The position numbers and the translations under genes are program-made. A stretch of 47,923 nucleotides of DNA from Chthoniobacter flavus (GTDB taxonomy: Bacteria; Verrucomicrobiota; Verrucomicrobiia; Chthoniobacterales; Terrimicrobiaceae): positions 1-47,923 of the forward strand of contig CAMASH010000021.1 of assembly GCA_945860745.1 (NCBI GenBank), in the 5' to 3' direction. The notes under the pieces are model-generated. The model was given only the letters and a program-made list of their open reading frames with translations. It did no database searches and was not told where the DNA came from. Positions 37,969 through 46,633 of the stretch are shown here, piece after piece (the stretch's first letter is position 1; each line of letters starts with the position of its first letter).

Positions 37969-38859
37969 TTGAACGAACCGATCGAGCAGTTCATCATTTG
38001 GCTCGCGGTCGAGCGTGGCCTGTCCACCAACTACCAACTCTCCACCCGGCATTCGCTGGAAACATTTGCCGCTTGGCTTCCGGCGCATGCGCAGGTGACG
38101 GAGTTTTCCGGCGTGGAGCCCGGCCACATCACCGCCTACCTCGCCTGGCGCAAACGCGCGGGCCTGGCCTCGGCTTCCATCAAACTTGAAGCCGTCGCCA
38201 TCCGCATCTTGTTCCGGTTTCTTCTCGCCCGGAAAGTCCTCACCAGAAATCCCGCCGAAAATCTCGCCATCCCCCGCATCGAAGGCTACCTGCCGGAAAC
38301 CCTCAATGCCCCGGAGGTCGAGCGTCTGCTGGAAAGCGTGAGCGAGACCGATCCGCTCGGCCTGCGCGACCGCGCCATGCTCGAACTCCTTTACGCCAGT
38401 GGACTCCGTGTTTCCGAGCTCTGCAACGTGCGGCTGGAGGGACTCGATCTCGACGAGGGCATGATCCGCGTGACCGGCAAGGGCAATAAAACCCGCCTCA
38501 TTCCCGTCGGCAGCAAGGCCTGCGCCGCCATTAAGCGGTATCTCGAAACCGAACGTCCCACGCTGGTCGCCCCCCGCACCGGCGCCGAAATTTTTCTCTC
38601 CGTGCGCGGCAAGAAACTGACGCCCCAGCGCATCTGGCAACTGATCAAGCAATACGCCGCCCGCGCCGGCCTGGAGAGCAACGTCTATCCCCATCTCCTG
38701 CGCCACAGCTTCGCCACCCATCTGCTCGGCGGCGGCGCCGATTTGCGCGTCATCCAGGAAATGCTTGGTCATGCCGACATTTCGACCACCCAGATTTACA
38801 CTCACGTGGACCGCACCCACCTCAAGGCCGTGCATAAGAAATTCCATCCGCGAGCCTGA
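37969..38859 (+). CDS. xerD: Tyrosine recombinase XerC/XerD
   Basis: A 296-aa site-specific recombinase that resolves chromosome dimers at dif. The N-terminal SAM-like DNA-binding domain spans residues ~1-85. The catalytic domain has the first Arg in LLYASGLRVSELCNV, the Lys in GKGNKTRLIP, HLLRHSFATHLL (HxxR), LGHADISTTQIYTHV (His/Trp position and nucleophilic Tyr) and a C-terminal helix. The length and sequence are those of chromosomal XerC/XerD rather than phage integrases; choosing XerD over XerC is uncertain. Start codon is TTG at 37969. Confidence 0.92.
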   Translation: MNEPIEQFIIWLAVERGLSTNYQLSTRHSLETFAAWLPAHAQVTEFSGVEPGHITAYLAWRKRAGLASASIKLEAVAIRILFRFLLARKVLTRNPAENLAIPRIEGYLPETLNAPEVERLLESVSETDPLGLRDRAMLELLYASGLRVSELCNVRLEGLDLDEGMIRVTGKGNKTRLIPVGSKACAAIKRYLETERPTLVAPRTGAEIFLSVRGKKLTPQRIWQLIKQYAARAGLESNVYPHLLRHSFATHLLGGGADLRVIQEMLGHADISTTQIYTHVDRTHLKAVHKKFHPRA

Positions 38860-38980
38860 TCCGAAAACGTGATCGGCGCATGCGGATGCCGGGCCGCAGC
38901 CCCGTCCTCCTCGCCATGGCGGGCGCAGCGCTTCGGACGGGTAGCCCGCGGAAACGCCGGACACCTCCAGAACCCCGAGC

Positions 38981-39036
38981 CTCAAAGGGAAAACGGGAAT
39001 GAACCACCGGGCGCATAGAAGGAAGAAGATCCAGGA
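38981..39036. repeat. Repeat B copy 1 (CTCAAAGGGAAAACGGGAAT core)
   Basis: The 20-bp core at 38981-39000 is identical at 44477-44496 and 46319-46338. With copy 2 the similarity resumes 20 bases later (GGAAGAAGATCCAGGAT), so those two copies are about 56 bp long. Confidence 0.8.
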
Positions 39037-39159
39037 TTTTGAGGGCTGGATGGGCCATCCCCCTTGGGGTGAGACCTGAGTGGCACTAAAGTGTTACCCC
39101 TGTGTTGAAACTGAAGTGTGGGGCTGTGCTGAAAATACGGACACGGGAAAACCAACCTG

Positions 39160-39263
39160 AGACCATCTCTCTGATTTGTTTGGATCATTGGCTGGAAGCC
39201 AATGCCACGTGGCATCGGCATCCTGCCGATGTTCTGAGTCCATTTATTTGGCAGAGATGGTAT
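39160..39263 (-). repeat. 104-bp palindromic MITE-like element, copy 1
   Basis: Inverted relative to copies 2 and 3. It has terminal inverted repeats (AGACCATCTCT / AGAGATGGTAT, one mismatch from copy 3) and two internal stem-loops, CATTGGCT...AGCCAATG and CATCGGCA...TGCCGATG, flanking a central CCACGTGG palindrome. Confidence 0.88.
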
Positions 39264-39359
39264 GAGAGGATCAAGCCTCAGGAAACCACAATCATGCAAA
39301 ACTTCGGGTCTCGACGCACAGAGGCCAAAAGACCAAGCGGGGTTACTCCCTTTATTTGT

Positions 39360-40208
39360 TTACAGCGACTCAGCCCCAGGGCCGCTCCAGATTCCCATTC
39401 TCCACTGACGCGGAGCCCGGCCAAACTGCTGCCGGAACCGCCGGGAAAGGTGATAGGCATGGGCGAAGCCGGTCTGATCGGCGATTTCCGCCAGCGAGAG
39501 GCCGGTTTCGCTCAGAAGTTTGGCCGCACGTTTCACCCGCTCGCGCCAGACCAGCTCCATCGGTGTCCGGCCAAGTCTCTCCCGCACAATCTTGATCAGG
39601 TGGCCGCGGCTCACCCCCGCCTGGCGCGCCAGGCTGTCGAGAGTCCGTGGTCCGGCGTCCAGATTCTCCAGGGCGGAATGAAACCTCGCCAGCGCCGTCG
39701 AATTTCCATCCCCTCTTTTTTCCCTTTGCGTCTCGTCCAAGGAGGACACGAACGACCACATGGTCGCGATAACCAACGAGACGGCCGCGCGGACATCGCG
39801 CTCGCCCCGGAAAGCGGACTTCAACCCCAGCCGCATCAAGGCCAGCGTGCGGGGCGGGCATCTGGCGGCACAATGCAGGGCCGACGCGGAAAACGTCATT
39901 CCGGCCGGCAGGTCCTGCGGGAGAACCTGGCACCAACTGTGCCGCGCCTCGACTTCGCGGGAGAACCGGAACTCCTCGACGTGGCCCGGTGCGAGCAAAA
40001 TGCCCCGGCCGGTTGTGACCAGATGGGCGATGCCGTCCACCCGCAGCTCCACGCTTCCGCGGTGCAGAATCAGCAATTGGTAGTTGGATTGCCAGCGCGG
40101 GCCATGGCTGCCATGGCGCCGGTAGGTGACAATGCCAAAACCGGAGCTGCCACTGAAGCGTTCGACCCGGTGATGAATCGCAGATATTTTTTTGTGAATT
40201 GCAGGCAT
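39360..40208 (-). CDS. AraC-family transcriptional regulator
   Basis: 282 aa. The N-terminal cupin-like sensing domain (residues ~35-110; LLILHRGSVELRVDGIAHLV and GRGILLAPGHVEEF) is followed by two helix-turn-helix motifs: LDSLARQAGVSRGHLIKIVR, then LAEIADQTGFAHAYHLSRRF with the conserved C-terminal FRQQFGRAPRQWR. It diverges from the PhyH-like gene across about 34 bases, so that gene is its likely target. The start at 40208 (MPAIHKK) avoids overlap; an ATG at 40250 would run into the divergent gene. Confidence 0.9.
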   Translation of the reverse strand: MPAIHKKISAIHHRVERFSGSSGFGIVTYRRHGSHGPRWQSNYQLLILHRGSVELRVDGIAHLVTTGRGILLAPGHVEEFRFSREVEARHSWCQVLPQDLPAGMTFSASALHCAARCPPRTLALMRLGLKSAFRGERDVRAAVSLVIATMWSFVSSLDETQREKRGDGNSTALARFHSALENLDAGPRTLDSLARQAGVSRGHLIKIVRERLGRTPMELVWRERVKRAAKLLSETGLSLAEIADQTGFAHAYHLSRRFRQQFGRAPRQWRMGIWSGPGAESL

Positions 40209-40242
40209 TGCCGGATTTGATGAAGCCAATATATTTTGGAGG

Positions 40243-41214
40243 ATGATCACGGCACAAGAATCGACGGAAAAAATTTCGGATTTGACGCCCTTTTCCAGTT
40301 GGAACGCAGGAACGCCGCCCGCCGGATGGTTTTCCCGTCCGCTGGACGGAGAAGCCGCGGCCTTCTATCACGAGAACGGCTTCCTCGTTCTCGACCGGGT
40401 GCTGACGGCGGAAGAGACCGATGCCCTGACCGCGGAAGCCGCCCGCATTTGCCGGAACGCGGACGGCCGGATCAACGGGGTCGGGCCCGCTCCCGCGCAT
40501 CTCAGTGATGATGAGGTCATGCAAAAAACCCTCTGCATCCATTTTCCGCATAAGCTGTCGCCCCTCCTGCACGGCACGTTGTCGCACCCCCGCATTGTTC
40601 AGGCCCTCACCACGACGATCGGCCCGAATGTGAAGGCCATGCAGTCCATGCTGTTTTTCAAAGCCGCGGGCAAACCCGGCCAGGCCTGGCATCAGGATGA
40701 GGACTACATCCCGACGCGCGACCGTTCGCTGCTCGGGGCCTGGATCGCGCTGGACAACGCCACGGTCGAGAACGGCTGCCTCTGGATCATTCCCGGTTCG
40801 CACAAACCGGGGGTTCTTTGGAAGCAGGAATGGCACGGGGACCGGAGTTTCGACTGCGCGCTGGAATCGCGCGGTTTTCCCTACACCGTGGCTGACGAGG
40901 TTCCGGTGGAGGTCAAAAAAGGCTCGGTGGTTTTTTTCAACGGCTACACCCTGCATCGCTCGTTACCGAACCGGGCCCAAAGCGGCTACCGCCGCGCGCT
41001 GGTGAATCACTACATGAGCGCCGAATCCTTCCTGCCCTGGCAACACACCGAAAACACCTCCATGGCCATGCAGGATTACCGCGACATCGTCATGGTCGCC
41101 GGAGAGGATCCTTATGCTTGGAAGGGCATCGCGGACATTGCCAAGTCCCAGGTGCGACCCGCGGGCGATGGAGGATGCACCAGCTGGGGCAACCCCCTTC
41201 CCTATAACGAATAG
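40243..41214 (+). CDS. Phytanoyl-CoA dioxygenase (PhyH) family protein
   Basis: A 323-aa Fe(II)/2-oxoglutarate oxygenase. AWHQDEDYIPTRDRSLLGAW (residues ~147-166) holds the HxD iron ligands, NGCLWIIPGSHKPG the conserved turn, and FNGYTLHRSLPNRAQSGYRRAL the distal His and 2-oxoglutarate Arg. It is larger than the PhyH protein at 13997 and not close to it. GGAGG (40238-40242) touches the ATG directly, so the true start may be slightly downstream, for example the TTG at 40282. It is probably regulated by the divergent AraC protein. The substrate is unknown. Confidence 0.9.
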   Translation: MITAQESTEKISDLTPFSSWNAGTPPAGWFSRPLDGEAAAFYHENGFLVLDRVLTAEETDALTAEAARICRNADGRINGVGPAPAHLSDDEVMQKTLCIHFPHKLSPLLHGTLSHPRIVQALTTTIGPNVKAMQSMLFFKAAGKPGQAWHQDEDYIPTRDRSLLGAWIALDNATVENGCLWIIPGSHKPGVLWKQEWHGDRSFDCALESRGFPYTVADEVPVEVKKGSVVFFNGYTLHRSLPNRAQSGYRRALVNHYMSAESFLPWQHTENTSMAMQDYRDIVMVAGEDPYAWKGIADIAKSQVRPAGDGGCTSWGNPLPYNE

Positions 41215-41230
41215 AGAATTGTTCGACGAA

Positions 41231-41417
41231 CGCATCTCCGAACGTTGCCAAAGCGGAAGAAGTGGCGGCGAAGCCGCCCCGACACAGCGGGGCGGCTCGG
41301 GCGGGCCCAAAGCGTGGAAGGGGCCTTGATTTTGTCGCCACGGCGCGGTGTCGCCGTATCCGTCCCGGTCCGCGCGAGGCGCGCTCGCGGCCGGTTGTGG
41401 CAACTTTCGGAGATGCG
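41231..41417. repeat. Palindromic element with 20-bp terminal inverted repeats
   Basis: CGCATCTCCGAACGTTGCCA (41231-41250) is the reverse complement, with one mismatch, of 41398-41417. The 147-bp interior is GC-rich, with a GGCGGC-GAA-GCCGCC hairpin. No target duplication is visible. Confidence 0.7.
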
Positions 41418-41682
41418 CGCCGGGGCGCACGCTCCTGTTTACTAGTGGACCAGACAGGGCCGGGCGGACATACTCACCATCCTGTGGAATCCGTTTTAGA
41501 GCGCACGAAACTTATTCTTCATCCCCTCCCGGTGATCGGCAAATAAACGAAAAACCGGAAATCGCCTTCCCCATCGCCGCCGCAACAGCCCCCGGCTCTT
41601 GCAACGGCCTTCACCCCGAAAGCCGTTTCCCCGCATCCGTGGTGACGGGGCCGGTCGAATCCGACTCAAAGTGAACCCAATA
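41418..41682. promoter_or_regulatory. Leader region of the GH92 gene
   Basis: About 265 bases without a recognisable gene precede the alpha-mannosidase. The sequence is GC-rich up to about 41660 and then AT-richer (CCCAATAATGAAAAAAAACC). No clear promoter boxes were found. Confidence 0.3.
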
Positions 41683-44034
41683 ATGAAAAAAAACCTGAGA
41701 ATTCAATCTGGAGCAGCCCGGGAATATAAATCCCTGAAAATGCTGGTCGCCCTCGTGTCCCTCGTCGTCTTCACCCCTGGGTATAGTTCCCCCGGGAACA
41801 ACAGCCCTCCGGCCGCCGACTTGACGCCGGCCGTGGATCCGTTCCTCGGCGTTGACGGCGGCGGCAATACATTGCCCGGGCCGTATCTCCCGTTCGGCAT
41901 GGTGCGCGTCGGGCCTGACTGCGGCAATCTGCGGTCGAACAGCGGCTACACTGGAGGCCCGGTCATGGGTTTCTCCCAGGTCCATATCAGCGGTTCCGGC
42001 GGCGGCGCCAAATACGGCAATGTGTTGTTTCGGCCGACGGTTGGCGAACTTGATGTCCAGAAGCCGGCTGGTAACCGCAAGAGCGAATCGGCCACGGTCG
42101 GTCTCTACGACACGACGCTCGATTCCGGCGTCCGCGTCGAATTGAGTGCCTCCCGCCGCGCCGGGTTCCACCGCTACACCTATCCCAAGGGCACGCAGGG
42201 CCATGTCGTTCTGGACCTCGGTTCGGTGCTTTCGATGTATGAAAATGCGGGCGAAGGACAAACGGTGCTGGCCACCGAAACCCGCATCCTCGCACCCGAC
42301 ACAGTCCAAGGGCGCGTCATCGTTCAGGGCGGCTGGAACATCGGCGCACCTTACACCGTCTATTTTTCCGCAAAGCTCAACCGCCAGCCCGAAGAGTCGG
42401 GCGTTTGGGGGCCCGTCGGAATCTATCCCGGATGCACCCGTGGCGTCACCACCGTTAAGGAACACGGCGGGGCCTTCTTCTCCTTCGACACAGCGCAGGA
42501 CAACCAAGTCCTTCTGAAAATCGGCATTTCCTATATCAACTGCGAAAAAGCCCGGCAGAACCGGGACGAGGAAATCCCGCAATGGGACTTCGACCAGGTG
42601 GTCTCCGACAACCGCGCCGCCTGGAATCGCGAACTGGGTCGCATCACCCTCGAAGGCGCCACCGGGGACCAGCAACGCATGTTCTACACCGCCCTCTATC
42701 ACATCTTCTCCATGCCCACGGATCGCACCGGTGATAATCCGCTATGGACCTCCCCCGAACCGTATTACGACGACTTCTTCGCCCTCTGGGATACCTACCG
42801 GAGTTCCTTCCCGCTCTTCGCCTTGATCGCCCCCTCGCGCAGCAGTCACATCATCCGTTCCCTGGTGGATACTTACCGGCATGAAGGCTGGATGCCCGAG
42901 GCCCGTTCCGGCAATGACAACGGCCGCGTGCAAGGCACCACCAGCGGCGACTTTCTTATCGCCGACGCGATCCTCAAAGGAGTCGAGGGCATTGACTACC
43001 AAGCCGCATATCAGGCGATGCGGAAGAATGCGGAAGTCCCCACCGGTCCCTGCGACCAGCGCTTCTTCGGCCGTGGCAATGTGGATGTATTCCACCAACT
43101 CGGCTATATCCCCGCCGATTGCGAACGCTCCGGCAGCCGCACGGTGGATTATGCCGTTAATGATTTCGCGGTGGCGCAAGTGGCTGCAAAACTCGGCAAA
43201 ACCGAGGATGCCGGAAAATATGCGAAGTCCTCGAAAAACTGGCGCAACGGCTGGCAGGCCGACAAGGAGGACGACGGGGTCAAGGGCTTCATCATGCCGC
43301 GAAACCGCGACGGCTCGTTTGTGGATGTTTCGCCCACCCAGGCCCCCATGGTGGCCACCGACCGGAAAGATCCCTACGTCGCCTGGTCCCAGCACCCGTC
43401 GCATCCCGGCGGCAGCGGCAGCGAACCCAACATCTACTATGAGGGCAATTCGTGGATCTACTCACTCGCCGCCCACCACGATGTGGCGGGCCTGATCGAA
43501 CTTTGCGGCGGCAAGGACAAATTCCTCCAAAGGCTCGACACCTACTTCGCCAAATATCACCAGTGCGAAAACGAACCCGGCTTCTTTTCCCACTGCCTCT
43601 ATGTCTATGCCGGACGCCCCGACAAAACCGCAGAAGCAACCCGGAAAATCTGCGCCCGCTTCAACCCCGGACGCAGCGGCATTCCGGGCAACGATGACTC
43701 CGGGGCCATGTCCTCGTGGCTGGCCTTCAACATGATGGGCTTCTATCCGAATGTCGGGCAGGATATCTACATCATCACCGCCCCACAACTCCCCAAGGTG
43801 GTGATTCATCTGGAAAACGGCAAAGACTTCACCATCATCGCCAAGGGGGTCAGCGACAAAAACATCTATGTTGCTTCTGCCACGCTCAACGGCCATCCGC
43901 TCGACCGCCCCTGGTTCCGCCACAGCGAAATCGCCAACGGCGGCACGCTCGAATTTCAGATGAGCGACCAACCGACGGATTGGGGCTGCAACAATCTGCC
44001 GCCGTCCACGGTCAGCCTGCCGGGCCGTTCGTGA
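41683..44034 (+). CDS. Exported glycoside hydrolase family 92 (alpha-1,2-mannosidase type)
   Basis: 783 aa with a signal region (a basic N-terminus and LVALVSLVVFTPGYSS, residues ~22-37). The GH92 fold is recognisable: VDPFLGVDGGGNTLPGPYLPFGMVRVGPD; a Ca-binding/catalytic (alpha/alpha)6 domain with FFALWDTYRSSFPL, GWMPEARSGNDNGRVQGTTSGDFLIADAILKG and YYEGNSWIYSLAAHHDVAGLIELCGG; NEPGFFSHCLYVYAG with the general-acid Glu; and GIPGNDDSGAMSSWLAFNMMGFYP with the catalytic Asp pair. The family removes mannose from N-glycans or mannans with inversion. In GH92 the HADV-like segment is usual after GWMP; here it is SGDF, possibly altering specificity. Confidence 0.92.
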   Translation: MKKNLRIQSGAAREYKSLKMLVALVSLVVFTPGYSSPGNNSPPAADLTPAVDPFLGVDGGGNTLPGPYLPFGMVRVGPDCGNLRSNSGYTGGPVMGFSQVHISGSGGGAKYGNVLFRPTVGELDVQKPAGNRKSESATVGLYDTTLDSGVRVELSASRRAGFHRYTYPKGTQGHVVLDLGSVLSMYENAGEGQTVLATETRILAPDTVQGRVIVQGGWNIGAPYTVYFSAKLNRQPEESGVWGPVGIYPGCTRGVTTVKEHGGAFFSFDTAQDNQVLLKIGISYINCEKARQNRDEEIPQWDFDQVVSDNRAAWNRELGRITLEGATGDQQRMFYTALYHIFSMPTDRTGDNPLWTSPEPYYDDFFALWDTYRSSFPLFALIAPSRSSHIIRSLVDTYRHEGWMPEARSGNDNGRVQGTTSGDFLIADAILKGVEGIDYQAAYQAMRKNAEVPTGPCDQRFFGRGNVDVFHQLGYIPADCERSGSRTVDYAVNDFAVAQVAAKLGKTEDAGKYAKSSKNWRNGWQADKEDDGVKGFIMPRNRDGSFVDVSPTQAPMVATDRKDPYVAWSQHPSHPGGSGSEPNIYYEGNSWIYSLAAHHDVAGLIELCGGKDKFLQRLDTYFAKYHQCENEPGFFSHCLYVYAGRPDKTAEATRKICARFNPGRSGIPGNDDSGAMSSWLAFNMMGFYPNVGQDIYIITAPQLPKVVIHLENGKDFTIIAKGVSDKNIYVASATLNGHPLDRPWFRHSEIANGGTLEFQMSDQPTDWGCNNLPPSTVSLPGRS

Positions 44035-44114
44035 CTCAGAGAAACGCTTCCGAAGAAGATAGCGATCCTGGCGAAGGGCCGGGGGCGGCGGTCCCGGAAA
44101 AATTCCCGGCACCA

Positions 44115-44130
44115 GCTCCCGATCGGGAGC
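44115..44130. terminator. Perfect 16-bp palindrome after the GH92 gene
   Basis: GCTCCCGATCGGGAGC lies 80 bases after the mannosidase stop. It lacks a loop and T-run. It may be a protein-binding palindrome or part of a transcript end. Confidence 0.3.
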
Positions 44131-44197
44131 CGTCCCTGGCGGACCGGCGGACGCGCGTGGCGTCACGAAGCGGGTCAACGCCAGCGTGAGAGGGATC

Positions 44198-44301
44198 ATA
44201 CCATCTCTGCCAAATAAATGGACTCAGAACATCGGCAGGATGCCGATGCCACGTGGCATTGGCTTCCAGCCAATGATCCAAACAAATCAGAGAGATGGTA
44301 T
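44198..44301 (+). repeat. 104-bp palindromic MITE-like element, copy 2
   Basis: Ends are ATACCATCTCT and AGAGATGGTAT, perfect inverted repeats of 11 bp. The interior has the two stem-loops around CCACGTGG. It differs from copy 3 at about one position. No target duplication is seen here. Confidence 0.92.
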
Positions 44302-44476
44302 CATTCGGCAAATGGGAGAGTCACGGTTCGGTGATTCGGGAGCAGTCTTTGGCTCGGGCCGGCATCGTTGCCCGCCGGGTCATTGAGGAAAATCTGCGTC
44401 GGCGTGGAAAATCCGGGTTCCGGTCAATCGATGTCCTGTCCTAACCCCGGAAAGGAATATCGAACCCCGGAAAACC

Positions 44477-44533
44477 CTCAAAGGGAAAACGGGAATCAAT
44501 CCCAGAGAGCACCGAGGGAAGAAGATCCAGGAT
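44477..44533. repeat. Repeat B copy 2
   Basis: Identical 20-bp core to copies 1 and 3, plus GGAAGAAGATCCAGGAT shared with copy 1. It is preceded by CGAACCCCGG, similar to the bases before copy 1. The rest of 44302-44760 shows no gene. Confidence 0.8.
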
Positions 44534-44760
44534 GGTGATGGACCTTGTGGCCGATCAAGGAAGATGCGGGTCCGGGGAATCCTCCCGGTCGTGGTCTGGT
44601 CCCAAGAGCAGGCTCAGCGGCTAAAACCGGGGCTCTCGCTTCCACCACGCCATCAACCCAGGGGTTCTGGCGGGTGCGAACGTTGGTCCGACACGTCTGA
44701 CCGAAGATCCTGGTCCAAAAACCTTTCGGCCGTTCCGGCGAATCGCCTACAATCAAGGCG

Positions 44761-46173
44761 ATGAGCCTCTATGTCCTTCCTGATGGAACGAAAGAATTCT
44801 GGTCGAGCAAAGGCTTGCACAGAAAGGACGGCCCGGCCGTCGAGCGCTCTGACGGAACCAAGGAGTTCTGGGTCGAAGGGTTCCGCCACCGCGAAACCGG
44901 GCCCGCTTATGAAGGCGCAGACGGAGGCTTCTCGTACTGGCGCCATGGCCTGCGCCACCGGGAGGATGGCCCGGCCATAGTTCATGCTGATGGCTTTACC
45001 GCCTGGTATCGCGAGGACGTTCTTCACCGGGAAGACGGTCCCGCCCTGGCCTATCCTGACGGCACGCGGTTGTACTTTCGGGACAACGTGCTGCATCGAG
45101 AAGACGGTCCGGCGGTTGAACGTCCTGACGCGAGCTTTGACAAATGGAATCAGGGCAAGGAAGAGTGGCGCCAGCGAGGAGACCTCCACCGGGAAGACGG
45201 ACCGGCGATCACCCATCAAAATGGCTATCAAGCCTATTACCGGCGAGGAGTCCTCCACCGCGAAGACGGGCCGGCGCGAATGTTTCCGGATGGCTCTTGT
45301 GAGTTCTATGAACATGGCAAACTGATCAAAGACGACGGAGGAGGCCGGGCCGGGGATCTGTCCAAACAGGATGTCGTGTCGTTCTATGAAACAGGAACCG
45401 AAAGCGGCCGGCTTCACGGCAGCGGATTTCCAACCCTGGAGTTCGAGAGAGCCCGAAGAATGATTATGAAGCTTCTCCCGCAAGGCCCGATCCGCATCGC
45501 TGATATTGGTGGTGGTCCGGGGGTCTATTCCGGATGGATGGCGGCCTTGGGCCATGACGTCATCATGATCGAGCCTGTTCCAGAGCACATTCGCCTTGCC
45601 GGGCTCGCGGCCCGGACCGGGCCTGCTTTTCGACCCGTGCTGGGAGATGCCCGGTCTCTACCGATGGAAGACGAGAGCGTCGATTTTGTCGTGATGTTCG
45701 GCCCACTCTACCATATCCAGGATGAAGCCGGTCGTCTGAAGGCCCTGCGAGAGGCCTGGCGTGTTCTGCGGCCCGGAGGCAAGGCGATAATCTCTGCTCT
45801 GAATCGCTATGTTCCGTTCGTCCAGGGCATCGACATGAATCTGATTGATCTCCCTTCTTACCGTCAGGCCGTCGCCGGTTTCGGCCCAACATATCAAGGC
45901 AGCAATCATCCACGAACTCCCCGGGCCGAGTGGTTTGAAGTTGCGTATGGTCATTCCCCTTCCAGCTTGCGTAATGAATTGGAGACATCCGGATGGACGG
46001 TGGACATGGTCAGCGGAAAGGAGGGTCCGGCCTGGGCTTTCCGGGACGAGTGGCCAAAACGGATGCGCAACGCAGACGAAATGGAACTGATGCTCTGGTC
46101 ATCTGAAAGCGCTGATGCCGCCGAAGATCTGGCCGTCATGTCATCGCATCTGATTGCGGTCGTTGGTAAATGA
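44761..46173 (+). CDS. HREDGPA-repeat protein fused to a class I SAM methyltransferase
   Basis: 470 aa, soluble, no signal peptide. Residues 19-187 are seven tandem repeats of mostly 23 residues (consensus LHREDGPAxxxxDGxxxWYxxGv; the fifth is 31 long), preceded by a partial unit and followed by a degenerate one (LIKDDGG). From about residue 205 comes a Rossmann-fold methyltransferase: RIADIGGGPGVYSGWMAALG (SAM loop), VIMIEPVPEHI (acidic residue at the end of strand 2), GDARSLPMEDESVDFVVMFGPLYHI and LREAWRVLRPGGKAIISAL. The repeats resemble short HRxDGPA/MORN-variant units seen in phage and giant-virus proteins. Their role and the methyl acceptor are unknown. AAGG at 44756 may be the ribosome site. 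Confidence 0.88.
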   Translation: MSLYVLPDGTKEFWSSKGLHRKDGPAVERSDGTKEFWVEGFRHRETGPAYEGADGGFSYWRHGLRHREDGPAIVHADGFTAWYREDVLHREDGPALAYPDGTRLYFRDNVLHREDGPAVERPDASFDKWNQGKEEWRQRGDLHREDGPAITHQNGYQAYYRRGVLHREDGPARMFPDGSCEFYEHGKLIKDDGGGRAGDLSKQDVVSFYETGTESGRLHGSGFPTLEFERARRMIMKLLPQGPIRIADIGGGPGVYSGWMAALGHDVIMIEPVPEHIRLAGLAARTGPAFRPVLGDARSLPMEDESVDFVVMFGPLYHIQDEAGRLKALREAWRVLRPGGKAIISALNRYVPFVQGIDMNLIDLPSYRQAVAGFGPTYQGSNHPRTPRAEWFEVAYGHSPSSLRNELETSGWTVDMVSGKEGPAWAFRDEWPKRMRNADEMELMLWSSESADAAEDLAVMSSHLIAVVGK

Positions 46174-46318
46174 TTTTTCCGGGCGGGCGGGCAGGCAGCG
46201 AGGAATGCCGGAGCGGCGCAGTTTTATTCCGTAAAATTTACGAATGAGTTTGCGGGCCGGTCCGTGAGGCGGGGGTCCCCCTCTTTCCTCGAAGCCGTGT
46301 TTTTCTCGAGCCTTTATC
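46174..46318. other. Intergenic sequence, no gene seen
   Basis: The bases between the methyltransferase fusion and repeat B copy 3 hold no recognisable gene, RNA or strong hairpin. Confidence 0.4.
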
Positions 46319-46338
46319 CTCAAAGGGAAAACGGGAAT
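46319..46338. repeat. Repeat B copy 3
   Basis: Exact 20-bp core shared with 38981-39000 and 44477-44496; the right half seen in those copies is missing here. Confidence 0.8.
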
Positions 46339-46403
46339 CCCCGTGAAATGGCGCGAAGTGAAGCGGTGGTTTGGACAAACCGGCCCGCGCGCAATCTCTG
46401 TCC

Positions 46404-46521
46404 TACACTTATACCATCTCTGCCAAATAAATGGACTCAGAACATCGGCAGGATGCCGATGCCACGTGGCATTGGCTTCCAGCCAATGATCCAAACAAAT
46501 CAAAGAGATGGTATTACACTT
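46404..46521 (+). repeat. 104-bp MITE-like element, copy 3, with 7-bp flanking direct repeat
   Basis: The element occupies 46411-46514 with perfect 11-bp inverted ends (ATACCATCTCT / AGAGATGGTAT). TACACTT stands immediately on both sides (46404-46410 and 46515-46521), the pattern of a target-site duplication. A third TACACTT occurs at 46527-46533, so coincidence is not excluded. Confidence 0.88.
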
Positions 46522-46633
46522 GAACCTACACTTACCCCCCCCGGGAGCATACCGGGTGAGCAGGTTCAAGCGCAGGGGCATCCCCCCTTCACTTCCCGCC
46601 ATTCGCGGCAGAAAGAGATAGCCTGTCGCCCGC

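Noticed and set aside
39102-40220. 372-aa plus-strand frame crossing the 104-bp repeat
   Set aside because: It reads through the palindromic element and the antisense of the AraC gene, so it is not a protein gene.
44036-44311. Open frames inside the 104-bp elements (HWLEANATWHRHPADVLSPF)
   Set aside because: Identical translated phrases come from the repeat itself and are not proteins, though likely to be mis-annotated as such.
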